A stretch of 64,000 bases of DNA from Viola odorata (taxonomy: Eukaryota > Streptophyta > Magnoliopsida > Malpighiales > Violaceae): the NCBI GenBank assembly GCA_963691705.1, contig OY829537.1:20026078-20090077 (forward strand). The letters are read 5' to 3'. A program made the position numbers and the translations under genes. This document shows positions 35,554 to 48,800 of this stretch, piece by piece; position 1 is the first letter of the stretch; each line of letters starts with the position of its first letter. A model generated the notes under the pieces. The model saw only the letters and a list, made by a program, of their open reading frames with translations. It searched no databases and was not told the origin of the DNA.

Positions 35554-38500
35554 TCACACTTGTTCACTCCCCTTGAGGATGTTGTACTTGCAGAGGGGAC
35601 ATGTTGCATTCATCTTGAGCCATTTCACAATGCACATGGAATGGAAATGATGATTGCAAGGGAGTGCATGGAGCTCCGCTCCATCCTCGTATGGACTCAA
35701 ACAAATGCAGCATTCCTGGAAAGCAAGGAAAAATGTTAAATGAAAAACTAATCCAAACTCTGAATTGACAGTAAAATCTCAGTATAACTTCATAGCGCTG
35801 GCCCTAAAATAAGTAGAGCTATCCATACACTGTTTTGCTATCCCAGCCCTCACAACCGTTCCATTTTTCTCCCAGCCTCGTAACTAACCCCAGTGAAAGC
35901 AAAATGAAAACCTATTGCAACTGATCAACGTCCAAATAACCCAAACCAAAGGGTTACTCAGGCAGTGAAGAGGCATAAAAAAAGATTTTTTTGAATCCAA
36001 ATGGCAATACGAACAATTCTAACAGATTCTCATATAATCCAACTGTCAAGCATTACCAATGAGCTTGTAGCTCAGTGGTACTTCCTACAAAGTAGGGGGG
36101 GCAAGGTCTCGAGTTCCAGTCTCCTTATCTACATTCCTATCCACACAAAAAAACCATCAAGCATTTGCTGCTCCCAACATACCAGAGCTAGAAATTTCAA
36201 TTATTCCCATTTTTGCACAGATGGGCATAAGTGCAGGCCCACGCATCCCACTGGCTACATCACAGCGTGCAGTTGGGCTAACAAACTTAATGGAAATGTT
36301 CTCTTACAACTAGTGTCGTATGATGATGCCACAATTATGAAGAGTCTTAAATCATTTACAACTGAGAACTAGGCTGAACTTTGTGTAGATGAGAAAATCT
36401 CCAGATATTTCAACTATTGCTGAGTGGTATTAGTTTATTGTCCTGGCCTCTTGCCCCCAAACCAAAATAATAATGAAAAAAAGAAGCAAAAGAAGATAGT
36501 TAAAGCCATGCTATTAAGTGCTAAACAAAACATCCGCATGCTCAAATCTCATGGCCATATCTCAACAAAGCTAATTTGGATAATCACTAAAGAATGACAT
36601 TGGATTTCATACATAAATACATTGGACACAACACAGGTAGTAAAGAAAATAATTAGTATCCCATATTTTAAGGTAAAAGTGACAGGAGGTCAATTGCCAT
36701 ATGCTGCGGGGTGGGAATCCGCATGTATTATTCTCATTTTGCGGGGGCAACTAAGGAGTGAGCAATGATCTACAGATATGGAAGTGCACATATACAGCAG
36801 AAACAACCAACAGCAAACAAGAATGTCATTTTTGGGTCGCAATGGTAAAGGCTCCAATAGTAAAAAACTTACCGCATCCTCTTGCAAAAGTACACGCTCA
36901 TTTGCCAAGTATCCACTGCCTGTTTCTACAGGAGTCATTTTACCTGCACCAATGCTCGGCTTGTCCTCGTAGCCACCTGTTTGGAATCTGTACTTAGAAA
37001 GAATAGTGAGATCTGCTTCTGATGCTCCTTCCTATTTAATCACACATGGAGTAACATCAGCAATGAGCACTCTTAATCACACAAAACATTCCCATAGCAA
37101 TTGTTTTGTCGATATTGCTAAATATAAGTTCATACCTGGCCTGCAACAGCATAAAGAATTGCAATAATACATGGCAAGCAGCAACAGAGAGCAATCCCAA
37201 TCAGACAAGCCAAAACAACACAAAATATCGCAAAGAACACATCGAACGCCAGGAAAACCACAGCCAGCCTGCAGAAATTCAGGATTAGAGACCCTTGAAT
37301 TTATTTAATCGCAGCATGCAACAAACTCATAATAGAAACATGCAGAAACATCTCTATCTAATACTTATAGGTTTATGGATCAATAGAAACATCACAATTG
37401 TTTTGTACTTTTATTTTATAATAATGATTAGTTATTATCACAGTCACAATGGGAAGCATTAAAGAGAAGATAATAGCAACAATGAATAAGATGAAGTTCC
37501 TTCGCAACAAAGTCAGCCTAGATTAGGTAATGGTCTCACACAATTCACAAAATTTGGAGGTAAATTTGAGAGTACAAGAAAAAGTACCAGTATAAACGCG
37601 GCGCCTTCTGCAAAAGGATGTCTCCACCAGAGACAACCCAATAAAAGCCGACAATCCACCAGAGAAATGATGCCATTGTATTCACTGATTCACATTTTTT
37701 AGTGACACTAAGGCGCCCATCATAAAATAGGTAAAAGAAAAAACAAATCAGTAATTAGTATCCCATATGGTAAAGCTACAAGAAATGAAAAACACAGCAA
37801 TCACGACTTTGATGAGAAAGCCAGTCCAGAGGAAAGTAAAACCCAGTGGAAAGGGAGATGGCAATTTTGTGATTCACAAATTCACAATCATGATGGACTG
37901 ACAACAAAGTTATACTAGCATAATGGTCAAATGACAATTATCATGTTTCAAGTATGAGGAGAAAAAAAACTGTACGGAAAAGTCAATCTAAGACCAACAT
38001 CATCATCATTGCAATCCACCAAAAAGAAGCTAGTTTTGGACTGAGATAAATGAAATTCAAAATGGATAATAATCACAGAAGGAAGAAATAAAAGAGAGGA
38101 AAGAAAAGGGTGGGTTACTTACGTAGAAGCGGTGGTAGAAGTGGGATTAGCTCTATCACTCCCTTCCTCTTCGTCACTCTCAACATTCCCTACTTCCACT
38201 TGTTGCCTCTCCTCATCAATTCCTCCTCCACCTCCACCTCCTCTCCTCGTATTCCTCCTCCTATACTCCAACCACACCAAAACCACATGGACCGTGCACT
38301 GCAACGCGTACCCGCAGATCCACACCCGTAACGGCGTGTTCGGCTCCTCATCCACAGTCACCGCCATCATCACTACCGACACCACCACGAACGCCGCGTT
38401 CCACAGCATGTCCAGCGCCACCACCGGCTTCGAATACCCCAAGTCGGCGCGCCTATCCTCCAGCTCACGCGCCGCCGTCTCTCTAACCTGCATGGACGGA

Positions 38501-38625
38501 CCTCGGCGGCCAGTCGCCCGCCCGAGAAGCACGGCGAGGGTGGTTTGGCTTCGCGTTGGGGAGGTCAGGGGATCCGGGCGCGGGCGGAGGAACGGCGCGT
38601 GGGATTCACTCTCGTGGGCTGACAT
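35554..38625 (-). CDS. RIE1: Membrane RING-H2 E3 ubiquitin ligase (RIE1 / At1g12760 type)
   Basis: This is a multi-pass membrane E3 ubiquitin ligase. Exons: 38123-38625, 37588-37707, 37136-37268, 36873-37031 and 35554-35715. They total 1077 nt, 358 residues, essentially the size I recall for Arabidopsis RIE1 (about 359). Hydrophobic segments: [17 protein letters not shown] (about residue 75), a second near 105, [15 protein letters not shown] (about 185), and a long run from [15 protein letters not shown] to LYAVA (about 210-250). The C-terminal RING-H2 is complete: [17 protein letters not shown], then CNHHFH, then CPLCKYN, giving C3H2C3. The N-terminal exon is GC-rich with a glycine run and an acidic stretch. 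RIE1, from the literature, is needed for seed development. The RIE1 rather than At1g12760 assignment leans on the CPSF73-II neighbour. Confidence 0.93.
36059..36150 (+). repeat. Possible tRNA-derived SINE fragment in an E3 ligase intron
   Basis: It starts GAGCTTGTAGCTCAGTGGTA, an A-box-like head, with a B-box-like GAGTTCCAGTCTCC about 45 bases on and an A-rich end near 36150. It lies antisense in the last intron (35716-36872). I found no target duplication, so this is tentative. Confidence 0.35.
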
Positions 38626-39860
38626 CCCGAAAGGTACTAAAAGGATGAAGATGAAAGGGTTTAGAAATTGTTAGAGAGAGAGAAAAGGTCGTGTGTAAAA
38701 TTAGTTAAATAATTACGGGGGAAAAGAACTACGAAGAAGACGAAAATGGATATAGAAAAGTTTAAGGGGTTTCTTAATTCTTCTTTTCTTATTTTATTAT
38801 TTTTTTCGTTTCTGTGTGTGGAGAGACAAGGAAGCTTGGGCCAGAGGCTAGAGGCTAGAAGGTGAGGATCAGGTGTGCATGCATGTATCCTCTATTTCAT
38901 GGTATCATCTATCTAACAGTCCATTCATCTGTTGATGAATGATATCAATCTGTTGACTGGTAGATGGAGATGGTGATGTGTTTTTTGAGAATAGGTCGAC
39001 ATGGTTTTAAATAACGGTAAGAAACGGAAATCACTAAAAATAACAAAGATAATCCAACGATTGTCGTTATACTGACAATTAACTTGCTAGAAAGTTAGGA
39101 ATGTCTCCTATTCTAGGAATTATTAATATTTTTCATTAAATAAATATATAAATTTATTAAAAGTTAAAATTGTTTTACATCAACTATTTATTAATACTTT
39201 ATTTACTAGTTAAAAATAATAATTGAATTAAAATTCAAAAGCTTTAATCACATGGCTATTTATTATACTTATTATACAGCTGACACAGAGTAGTGAGTGT
39301 TTTATAAATCACAATTTGAGTATGCATAACAAAAAATAATGGAAAATATTAATAATAATGAGTGATTTTATATAAAATGGAATTCGTACGTGATATAACG
39401 GAAATAACGGTAAAAAATATAAAATTATAAAAAAAAAAATCGGACATTATATAACATTTCAGATGACATTTAAAAGGTATGTTTGGTTCTGTTGGTTGGG
39501 ATTTGTTTGTTCATTTTTTTATTTTGGTTTTGACGACTCGTAGGTGGCGCGCGCTCTTTCGCGGGAACCTTTTATTTAACCCAGTCAATAAGAGAGCTTT
39601 CTATTCAATAAATATCAAAAAATCCAAAAACATTCTACTTATAGGAGAGACCAATGTAAAAGAAACATGAAGAGAACATTGGCTGGTTATAAAGGTCTAA
39701 CTAGTAGATTTTTCTTGTGCTACTCAATAATTGAAGCACAATGTTGAGTGTAGATTCTTCACCTCGCAATCCAACCATTTCGGATAACTGGATCTACTCA
39801 CTAGTAGAATGCATTTCAACTTGCAGTTAAACAGATCTTCTCCATGGTCGAAATGATCTC
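38626..39860. promoter_or_regulatory. Upstream region of the RIE1-like gene
   Basis: The E3 ligase 5' UTR and promoter lie here, running into the CPSF73-II 3' UTR. A GA-rich tract sits just upstream of the start. No other gene is seen. Confidence 0.5.
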
Positions 39861-42800
39861 CTATGCGAGCTTTTCATCTGTTGCACTCCAAGTGCAGCAG
39901 AAAAACGCAGCCACTGACTTTTTGGAAGTGTCATCGGTCATTCTGTATGGGCAGCTGTCCTTCAGACAGAGAGATACGATGAACGATTCCACTTGAAGAT
40001 GTTCTCCAAGATTTGTTATATATTCCTGACGAAAGTAACTTGAGAGCTCTTCGAACAATAGCTGAAGCAAAGAGCATTTCTTTGAAAAATTAATAACTCC
40101 ATTTCTAGGCTCGTCCGAGTTAGAAACATGTACAGGACAACAATGGGCAAACTGAACCTCCTGCTTTTCCTGTCCTAGTGTTAGTGGCAGCTCATCTTGG
40201 TGTATAATTCTCGCCTCTTCGCCTCTTCCCCTAACCAAGATCCCTTCTGCAACTCTGACATCACTTACCTTCAACGTGGATGCCGCATTTGTGTTTTCCA
40301 GGACAAAATCAGGTTTGTCTACTGAACTTCCTTTAAGAAATTTGAAATTAGGAGTGGAGCAACTCTGTATAAATGCATCTGAGGCATGTACTTTCATGGA
40401 AAGTGTAGACGGAATGCACACAGTCTCACAGTTTGCCGGAAAATAAGTTTGAATTCCTAGCTCAGACTGAATTCTTTCTTTCAGTGAAGCCATCTTAGGC
40501 TTCTCGCCATGCACTAGTATCACATGCTTAGGGGAGAGAAATCTGACAAGATCCATAATCCCTTTGGCATCGGTATGAGGACTGAAAGATAATTGATGAA
40601 TCTGGAAACAATAGTATATGGTTAGCCTTAAACATTAACAAAACAGTAAACGGAGCATGTATTCATGCAAACAAAGACACGAGAGCGAGCAAAAGCAAGA
40701 ACCCATGCAAGTGATTCTTGATTTTATATTATTTTTTCCCTCTTCACTAATAAATATAAGCAGACTTGCATACTTCATGGTAACAACCAAAGAAAACTTG
40801 TGGCTGTAATTGACTGTTTACATGGAACAATCTACTGAGTCAGACCCTGATATCCCAGGGGAGTCAGAGAAATGCTAAAATATACAAGAGTCAAGGTGAT
40901 GAATATGTACCTGGCATCGCACATCAATTTGAGTGTCCTTGTCCACCGCAACTTTAGTCGGTTTACCAGACATTAATTTATGTCCGATGGTTCCAGCCAC
41001 ACAGTATCTAAATCATGAAAGAAAGTATGTAACTAAATCTTGTTATGTTTTCTATAGACTTAGAATGCACATTTTGTGTAGCAAAGAACTGCACATAACC
41101 TTGAACTCAGGAATAATATTTGGTTTGTAAAGAATCTTCACTTCATTGTTTTATCCAAGAGAAATAGATATCAAACTTCACCGAGGAAAAGAAGTTCTTT
41201 ATTTTATTTTTACTTTAGAATCTGAATCTGTTTTCAAATACGTGATCACTAAGAATAGCTGGTCATTAGCTCAACGCTGTACTAGATCAATCTGTAGCAA
41301 TGGCTAGTAAAGTGGTGATAGAAGTCAAGCGGGAAGCCAGCTTATTCATGAAATATAGCCACCAAAATAATCGGTTCTCCATATGTGCCTCCCGCTAAAC
41401 ATGAAAGAGATCCATTTATGAAGTGAATAGTTGGCATTCGGTATTTTTCAGGAATAGGTAACATATGGAGGTTAGGACCAAATGCATGAGTTTTTCATTT
41501 GGTTCCTCCTGGTTGACAACTATGGGTTCCAAGTGGTGTATGCATCAGGCATTCTATATTGCATCTTCAGTCAAAAGGAAGAAAGGAACGGTATGATTAC
41601 CCAGGCAGAGTTATAAGATTCGACTCACATGGAGCCCATTGCTTAAAAACCTCAAGTGAAAATCCGCCACTGATCATCCCAGGTGTTGCAAAGAGAACAC
41701 AAGGTCCAGGTGCATTTATCAAGGAGCGATCAAAACTGTAAACTTCAATTGCCACCATCACAAATTAGAGTTAGAACTTAACAAGCAGAAAAACAATTAT
41801 GCAATGAAAATTCATATAACAATTATCATAAATTTGTAAGAGGTGGGGTGTAGCTTAGATGAATACGCAAGCTATATATAACTCAGTTCATTTGGATGAG
41901 ACTGCTTAAGTCCCAAATGAAAAGGTAATATCAGCTGAATTACTAAAAATAGAAAATCAAGATCCTGTAAAACAACTACTATGAAATATAGAGAGGGCTA
42001 GGGGGTGTTGGAGGAGAAGTTAGTAAGATGACAAGTTTGCTAGTTGACAAAATATGTGCACGAGCCATTATTTAACAATGCTACAGATGTTCTTAACCTA
42101 CAGCTGAAACATTGACAGATTATCACAAATGTAACAGTGCAACCATTTGATTCTTCAGTATGATAATTTCAGAAAAATCAACTTCAAAAATGTAACATGC
42201 ATCACTTAAGTTCATCAGTTTCAGAACATCTTAAGCTCACAAGTAAGTGACTAAGCTATTCTACCTCAAAATATGCCACAAACTGTAGTGACTGCAGGCT
42301 CTAGAGACCAGTAGAATTAGAATTAGATCATCATGATGCTCAAAGGATAACTAGTTCAGGTACCATTCTTAAAATCAAATGCATTTCGTGTGGCGTAAGT
42401 CTGTTTGATCTTCTGGCTGGTCCAGCTTATAAGCATTTTGTAATACATGTTGGCTTGAATGGTCAAACCTGAAAAATAACGTTGAAATCATTAGCATGAA
42501 TTAGCAATATATCTAACAACATGTAGAAAAGGTAATGCACCAAATATGAGCAAGCAAACCATGCAGGATATGAAAGAGGACTGCTTTTGGAAAATTTATA
42601 AATATTGGGAGATGCATCCCTGCGAACATTTAAAAATGCTTAAAAATCAGACCAACGATGGTTTACAAGCTAAGAAATTGCTTTAAAAATAGATTCATAG
42701 AAACAAAGTGTTAGAAACAGAGAAAAATTGGAAGAGCACTTGTTACTATTTGCAAGGCTGCTTTACAATGCTGGCGATGCTGAAGTAAGAATGATAGCTT

Positions 42801-45800
42801 TAGAAGCGTTGAGCACTTTAGTGCATAATGCTTTAACATAAATAGGGTAAACTAAACTTTACAGAGTTCCCAAAGTGGACAACTTCAGCATGCAAACTAC
42901 CGGACATTCTAAATTAAAGATTTCAAATTGTATTCTAAAAATGGACAATCATGACAGGATGCAAAGTAATAACATACATCTAATAGATAAGGAAAGGAGA
43001 AACTGTCTTTAAACAAGGAGAGGAGAGAATATCACATAACCATACCAGCTGAGAAGTATATGGGAACCTTAATATTCAACCGCTCCCAGTAATCGTCCAA
43101 CAATATACAGAGCTCCTGTTAGCAAATTCATGAGTATCAAAAGAAGGCACAAAATACCCACACAAAAAAAAACTGTAAATGAGCACGGTATATAAACTAT
43201 AAAGCCCAATACAAACAAAACGGATGCATTTATGTCAGCATCAAATAGCATCAACCAAATAACTCAAATGGACTGAAGGGAGTGGATAGAGAAAGAAAGG
43301 AAAGGAAAGGAGATTTATTAAATTCCTTCATCTGGATACCAAAAAGAGAAGGAATTGAACAGAAAGGAGGGAAAACTACATGGACCAATTTCCTTCTTAA
43401 CTTAGGTAGTGTTTGGTTCGTGGAATCAAAGAGAAAAGTGACTCGGGAATCTGAAATTCCGAGCTTTATTGCGTTTGGTTGTGACAAGGAAAGTTGGACT
43501 TCCCGGAATCCAACTTTCCTTGACCCCTCACTTTCCAAAAAATGGGGGAAAGTGATTCCCTTATACAGGAAAAGTTAATTTCTTTCTTAAATTACATATT
43601 TGTCCCTTCATACTAGTATTATTCTAACAAAAAAAAAAATTGTTCCCTTCTCTCTTAGTTTTAGTTCTCATTTTTTTTATTAACTTTATTTTTCACTTTT
43701 TTGTATGTGTTATTTTTTTAGTTTCAAATTTTTTTAATATTTAATTTTTAAAGTGTTTTCTAGAATTTCCTCCTATTTTATGTTTCAGATTCTTTTTTAA
43801 TTTTTTGGTACATTTTTTAATTTTTTTTAAAATTTATGATACATTTTTTAAGTTGCAGATTCTTTTTTAAATCTTTTTTAAATTTGAGATAAAAATTCAA
43901 AAATTCAAAAGAAGACTCATGGCATGCCACATGGGCACAAAATCGCTACGTCATCACCCTTAGCCGCTATAGGATTAAATTAAACTAAGTATTATAATTT
44001 AGGGACCTGATTAAATAATTTTATAATTTAAGGACTAGATTAAATAAAGTGTTATACTTTAAGGCTAAAAATTTCATTTGTTTTAATAAAGTTTAGAAGT
44101 ATTTTCAATTTTTTTCTAAAAGAAGATTACATTATACCTTCCTCGATGTGATTTTTCAACGGGTGGTGTAATTCAAGCCTATCTTCTATTATTAAAGGAA
44201 GATTATTACGTGCATTGCCCACCAGCGTAATTTTTTACCCTGATGATATAATTCAAACATATTTACTATCCTCCTGAAAAGAAGATTATATTATTATAAT
44301 TTTCAAGGAATCTAATATAAAGGTTATGTCATTTGTTATGTTTTTAACCGGCAAAAAATCATAGCCACAAAGCAAATTTGTTAATCATAAGAAATATATA
44401 TATCCTAAAGGTTGGATAAAGAAGGTTTATAGAGCTAAATTTTTTAATCCACCCGTCAACCAACCCCTTGCAGTAATGAAGAATTTGAAAACTCATTTGA
44501 TATTTTGATTGAAAGATAAACAGCTAAATAGAGAGAAAGTCCATGATAAAGTATATATAGAAAAAAATAATTAGATGCCTACTATGAACAAGATAACAAA
44601 AACACAAATATAGAAAAGAATAAAGTAGTAGTTTTCGTTACTTTCCTTAAGGATTCTCAAGTACAAAACAAACACAAGATTGTTACTTTCCCAGGAATTT
44701 TAAATCCCAACCAAACACAAAAAACTAACATTCCTCCTAATCTCTCCCGGGTATCACTCTTCTAGGAGAATGATTCTAAAAGGGAAAGTAGCATTCTGTA
44801 AACCAAACGCTACCTTAATATCCCACCCACAAGTGTGGGAAACAGAAGGAAATTAAAATAATGAAATGTATTCCTCTTTTTTTCCATGGGAAAAAAATTA
44901 AAGGACTTCATTAACTAGACTCACAGTAAATCACTCGAAATACCAGGAAACAAAATTTCAAACATAGAATGGACGTTAAATTAAAAATCATCTTCTTTCA
45001 TATTCCATGCTTAATTTCTTCTCTGTTTCTTTAGTTGACCAGAAGATACAAACTATAGCCCTTAATCCCAAACTGCATGAATCCATCCCCTCCATTCACA
45101 TCAACTTGGCAAGCTAAGAGGAAGAGGGGATTTTACACAGAAAAAACACCATCTTTTTTTCATTCTTCAATCACATTAAAGATCAAACAAGTCTACGCAA
45201 CTTTCTGATAACCTTTAACAAACAACAGACTAACCTCCAAGTTTATATAAACCATAGTGACAGAGTCAAATGGAAATAAAAAGCTGTCATGTGAGGGATA
45301 CCTGAGCCCTGCCGAGTGCAAATGTTGGAATAAGCACCTTCCCTCCACCAGAAACACATTTATGAACCTGCAGAATTAGTTTCAGAAGTAAGTCGTTTGG
45401 CAGATGGATTCAGTATATAGACCTAAACACCCAGGAAAGTAATTCAAATTCAGGCACATATAACGTCCACCTACAAGTTAAAGCAACGAATTTATGATGA
45501 AGAACTAGAGAACATTAAATCAAGGTTAAGAAATGAATCAGCCACCGGTGGTCTTTAAAATGTTCAATGAAACTATGAAAGATAGCAACTCAAAAGTGGT
45601 AACACAATATCTGATGCCACTTTTCTTATGCCATATCTACTATGGGCTATATAACTGAGTGAAAAGACAAATCAAATATGCTGATAGCTGAGGACTTGTA
45701 CACATAGTCATACATACAGCTTTCAGAAACTCCCTCTCCCGACCATATTTAGAATCACGGGTGGTTGTTGCATATGTGGACCTGCAAGAAGAATCTATCA

Positions 45801-48800
45801 GAAGACACATAAAGCACAAATATCAAGGAAATCCAATTTTATAAGCAAGGGTCATACAAAGAAATATCAAGCAAAATAGGTTTCCAATGCCACATTGTTC
45901 TAATTGTTAGCAAATGGTATACTGTGAATAATGTTTGGATCTGTCGAATTAAAGATTTTCAATATCTATACATTCTCAAAAACCATTTTCACTTTTTCTC
46001 TCCATTTGTAAAAAGAAAAATAGAGGTAAAATGTAAAATAATTAGTAATCTGAACAAAGACTTACTAAGACAGCACAAACACATAATCAACTTGGCTACA
46101 CAATTACGTAAAAAAATTCTGGCTACACAACAGCATAGGAGAACAATGAGAACTATTACAAATGAAATTAGATCATTTCAGGTAGCAGTCAGTAAACAAC
46201 ATGAAAAAAAAAAGATGGGTTGTTCTAATGGTTGCTAGTTTATAGAGCGTTATAATAGTGCAGATACTTACCCAAAAAACTTGCACTTACATAGTTCTGA
46301 TGGTTTTAGGAGGAAAATGCCATACATTTGTACTCAATATTTTAATTTAGAACCTTAACGTAGTATCTAATATACACAGCCCTGGATATTCCAAAGGTTT
46401 AGAATGAAGTAGTCTACACAATTTTGCAGAAGCAGCCTGCATACTAGGAATTGGATGCGAAACAATTCTTTTGGCGCACCAAAAGATAGAAGCCATAGAA
46501 ATAAACAAAAAAACTGCACTCATTTATGATTCATGCTGCTCAGGGATAGATTTTTTGGAAGAGAAGTAACAGCCCATGTCAATAGTTAGTAACGGGAGAG
46601 TTAAGCTCACTCATTAAATGAAATGAAAATGATAAGCACTGATGATATTAATAGAACGTACAGAGGTCAATTGTTCTTTTCCAAAGTCTAATTACTGAGC
46701 TTTGAAAATGATGAAACCAAACATACAATCAATTAAATAAGAAACTGTAGTCTTAGTATTCTTTGCGCTCTTCTGTACTATACCTAAGTTCATAATCTAA
46801 CAGAATCTGCAAAGGAAAAAGAATCCATACTCTGTTATAACAAGGTCTAGTTGAAGTCTATCAATTTGAGCTGCACCCAGATGTCTATCGGGGGTCATAT
46901 TGTAGTCGCCTGTATACACCATAGCACTGTCTCCCACCTTCACATAAAACATTGCAGCTCCCAGAACCTTCAAATCATATCAAAGAAGAAGAAAAGTGCT
47001 CAGTTATTAACATGACACAGACCCATAAATTGATAGACAACACCAACCTCATAAACAGAATTCAAGTGTTCTTTGATCATAACAAAATCTTCTTGACACT
47101 CTTAAGGGAACATTGGTGATAGGTACTAGCCCATAGCGGGACTTATATTGAACAAACTTGCTGAAGAGAAGACAAGACTGAAAAATTATCCTAGTACATC
47201 ACTACATTTACTGAATTTCACAGGAACGGCTTGAATACCTAAATGATTCTCACACTATCTTCTCAACAAATTCAGACACCCTACATCCAAACCACCTAAT
47301 CCAGAAGTTCTTCCTTGACGTGCCAAAAATATCAACTTTTGCCAAAGAAGAGGAAAGAAATTATGAATTATAAAGCCAATCCTCAAATTTCCACCCTAAT
47401 GATTGAAATATATGTTACAGGGCCCAACGCTACAACATGAGTTACAAACCCAAAAGTTTGTATATAGGAACACAGCACCTTGGATATAATAATTAATTTA
47501 ATTAACTTGCATAACAGGGAAAGTAGCAAAGTTCTTTCTGAAGACTTCCTTCTCATTTTACGCACAAAATTTTTCAGCCTCAATTTGCCAGATTAACCTC
47601 ATTTATTATGAAGCCTTGATGCTGTTGCCAAAGACCAACTTACTTATTGAGGCGTAAGAAGCGCACAAACTCATGCAACCCAATAGCTTAAGTTGCTATG
47701 CTCTTAAGTGGGTGAGGACTACATAACACAAACTTGCAGATGCTAGGTAGCCCAGACCTAACTAGCATGGAGCAATCTTGTGTGCCAACCACAAGCCACA
47801 GCTGTTGGGACGTACAATGCAATCTAGCTTCCAATATCTTTGCTAATTCTTCCCTATAACATAATTAATTGTCCAGGATCCAGGATGTTTTATAATAGTT
47901 TAGCAAAGAAAATCCAAGCAATCTAAAATTTTAGAGTTTTTTTTTTGGTAAATTAAAATTTTAGAGTTTAAGCAATCAACAGCTTCATTGGTATCAAGGT
48001 TAACTCAAGAAGTTAAACATGGTGAGAGATGAAACCTCAGAATGGAAGACAATTGGTTAAAATCAGAGAGAATAAAGTAGATCCAAAAAGGTGGAAAAAG
48101 GTCATAACGTTTACTACCACATGAAAATTTGACGTCATAAGTCAGAGCACCAGAAAGTGAGGGGGGTGTATGGTAAGGTCTGTCCTGCAGCGTAACCAAA
48201 AACGATTTCCTGATTTTTGCTTTTTGTTTGTCAGAAAGCAGTTTAGAAACTAACAGCCAGACAACTATATTCTTTTTTTTATCAGAAATGGATAGTATGA
48301 AATCAGGTGAGCATAGAAGGACAAATAAACTAACAAAATCTACCATACTTTTAGAGCTGTGCGAAAAAATGAGGAAAATATGCAAGAACCAAAACAGAGC
48401 AACTGCTTACAGTGCCTTCACATATCAATCGACAAGGGAATAGTGTTCACAAACTCTCAAAAGGAAGAGTTCTCCATGAGGGGAAGGAAAGCACCTATGA
48501 GAAGGTGGGTAGAGCATTTCTATAAGAATGTGAGATGAATCTAGAAAGAGAAGGAAGTAAATGAAAACTAGACCAAAATTCTTGTTGTTCGAACACAATC
48601 ATTGCTTAGTATCCTATACTTTCAGAGAAAACACATAGGTTAAAAAAACCTACATGTCCAGCGTAGTAAGAACGGATCTGAAGATCTTTATCAACCTGCA
48701 CAGTCTGCTTGAGATCCACGGCTATGACTGCAAATAAATTGTTGAGCCAAATGAAAAAACTTAAAATAAAAGAGAAAATGCGAAACATAACATGAGTACT

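Noticed and set aside
38132..38674. 180-codon plus-strand open frame opposite the E3 ligase first exon
   Set aside because: The minus-strand frame has membrane segments and splices to a RING domain. The plus-strand frame is its GC-rich shadow.
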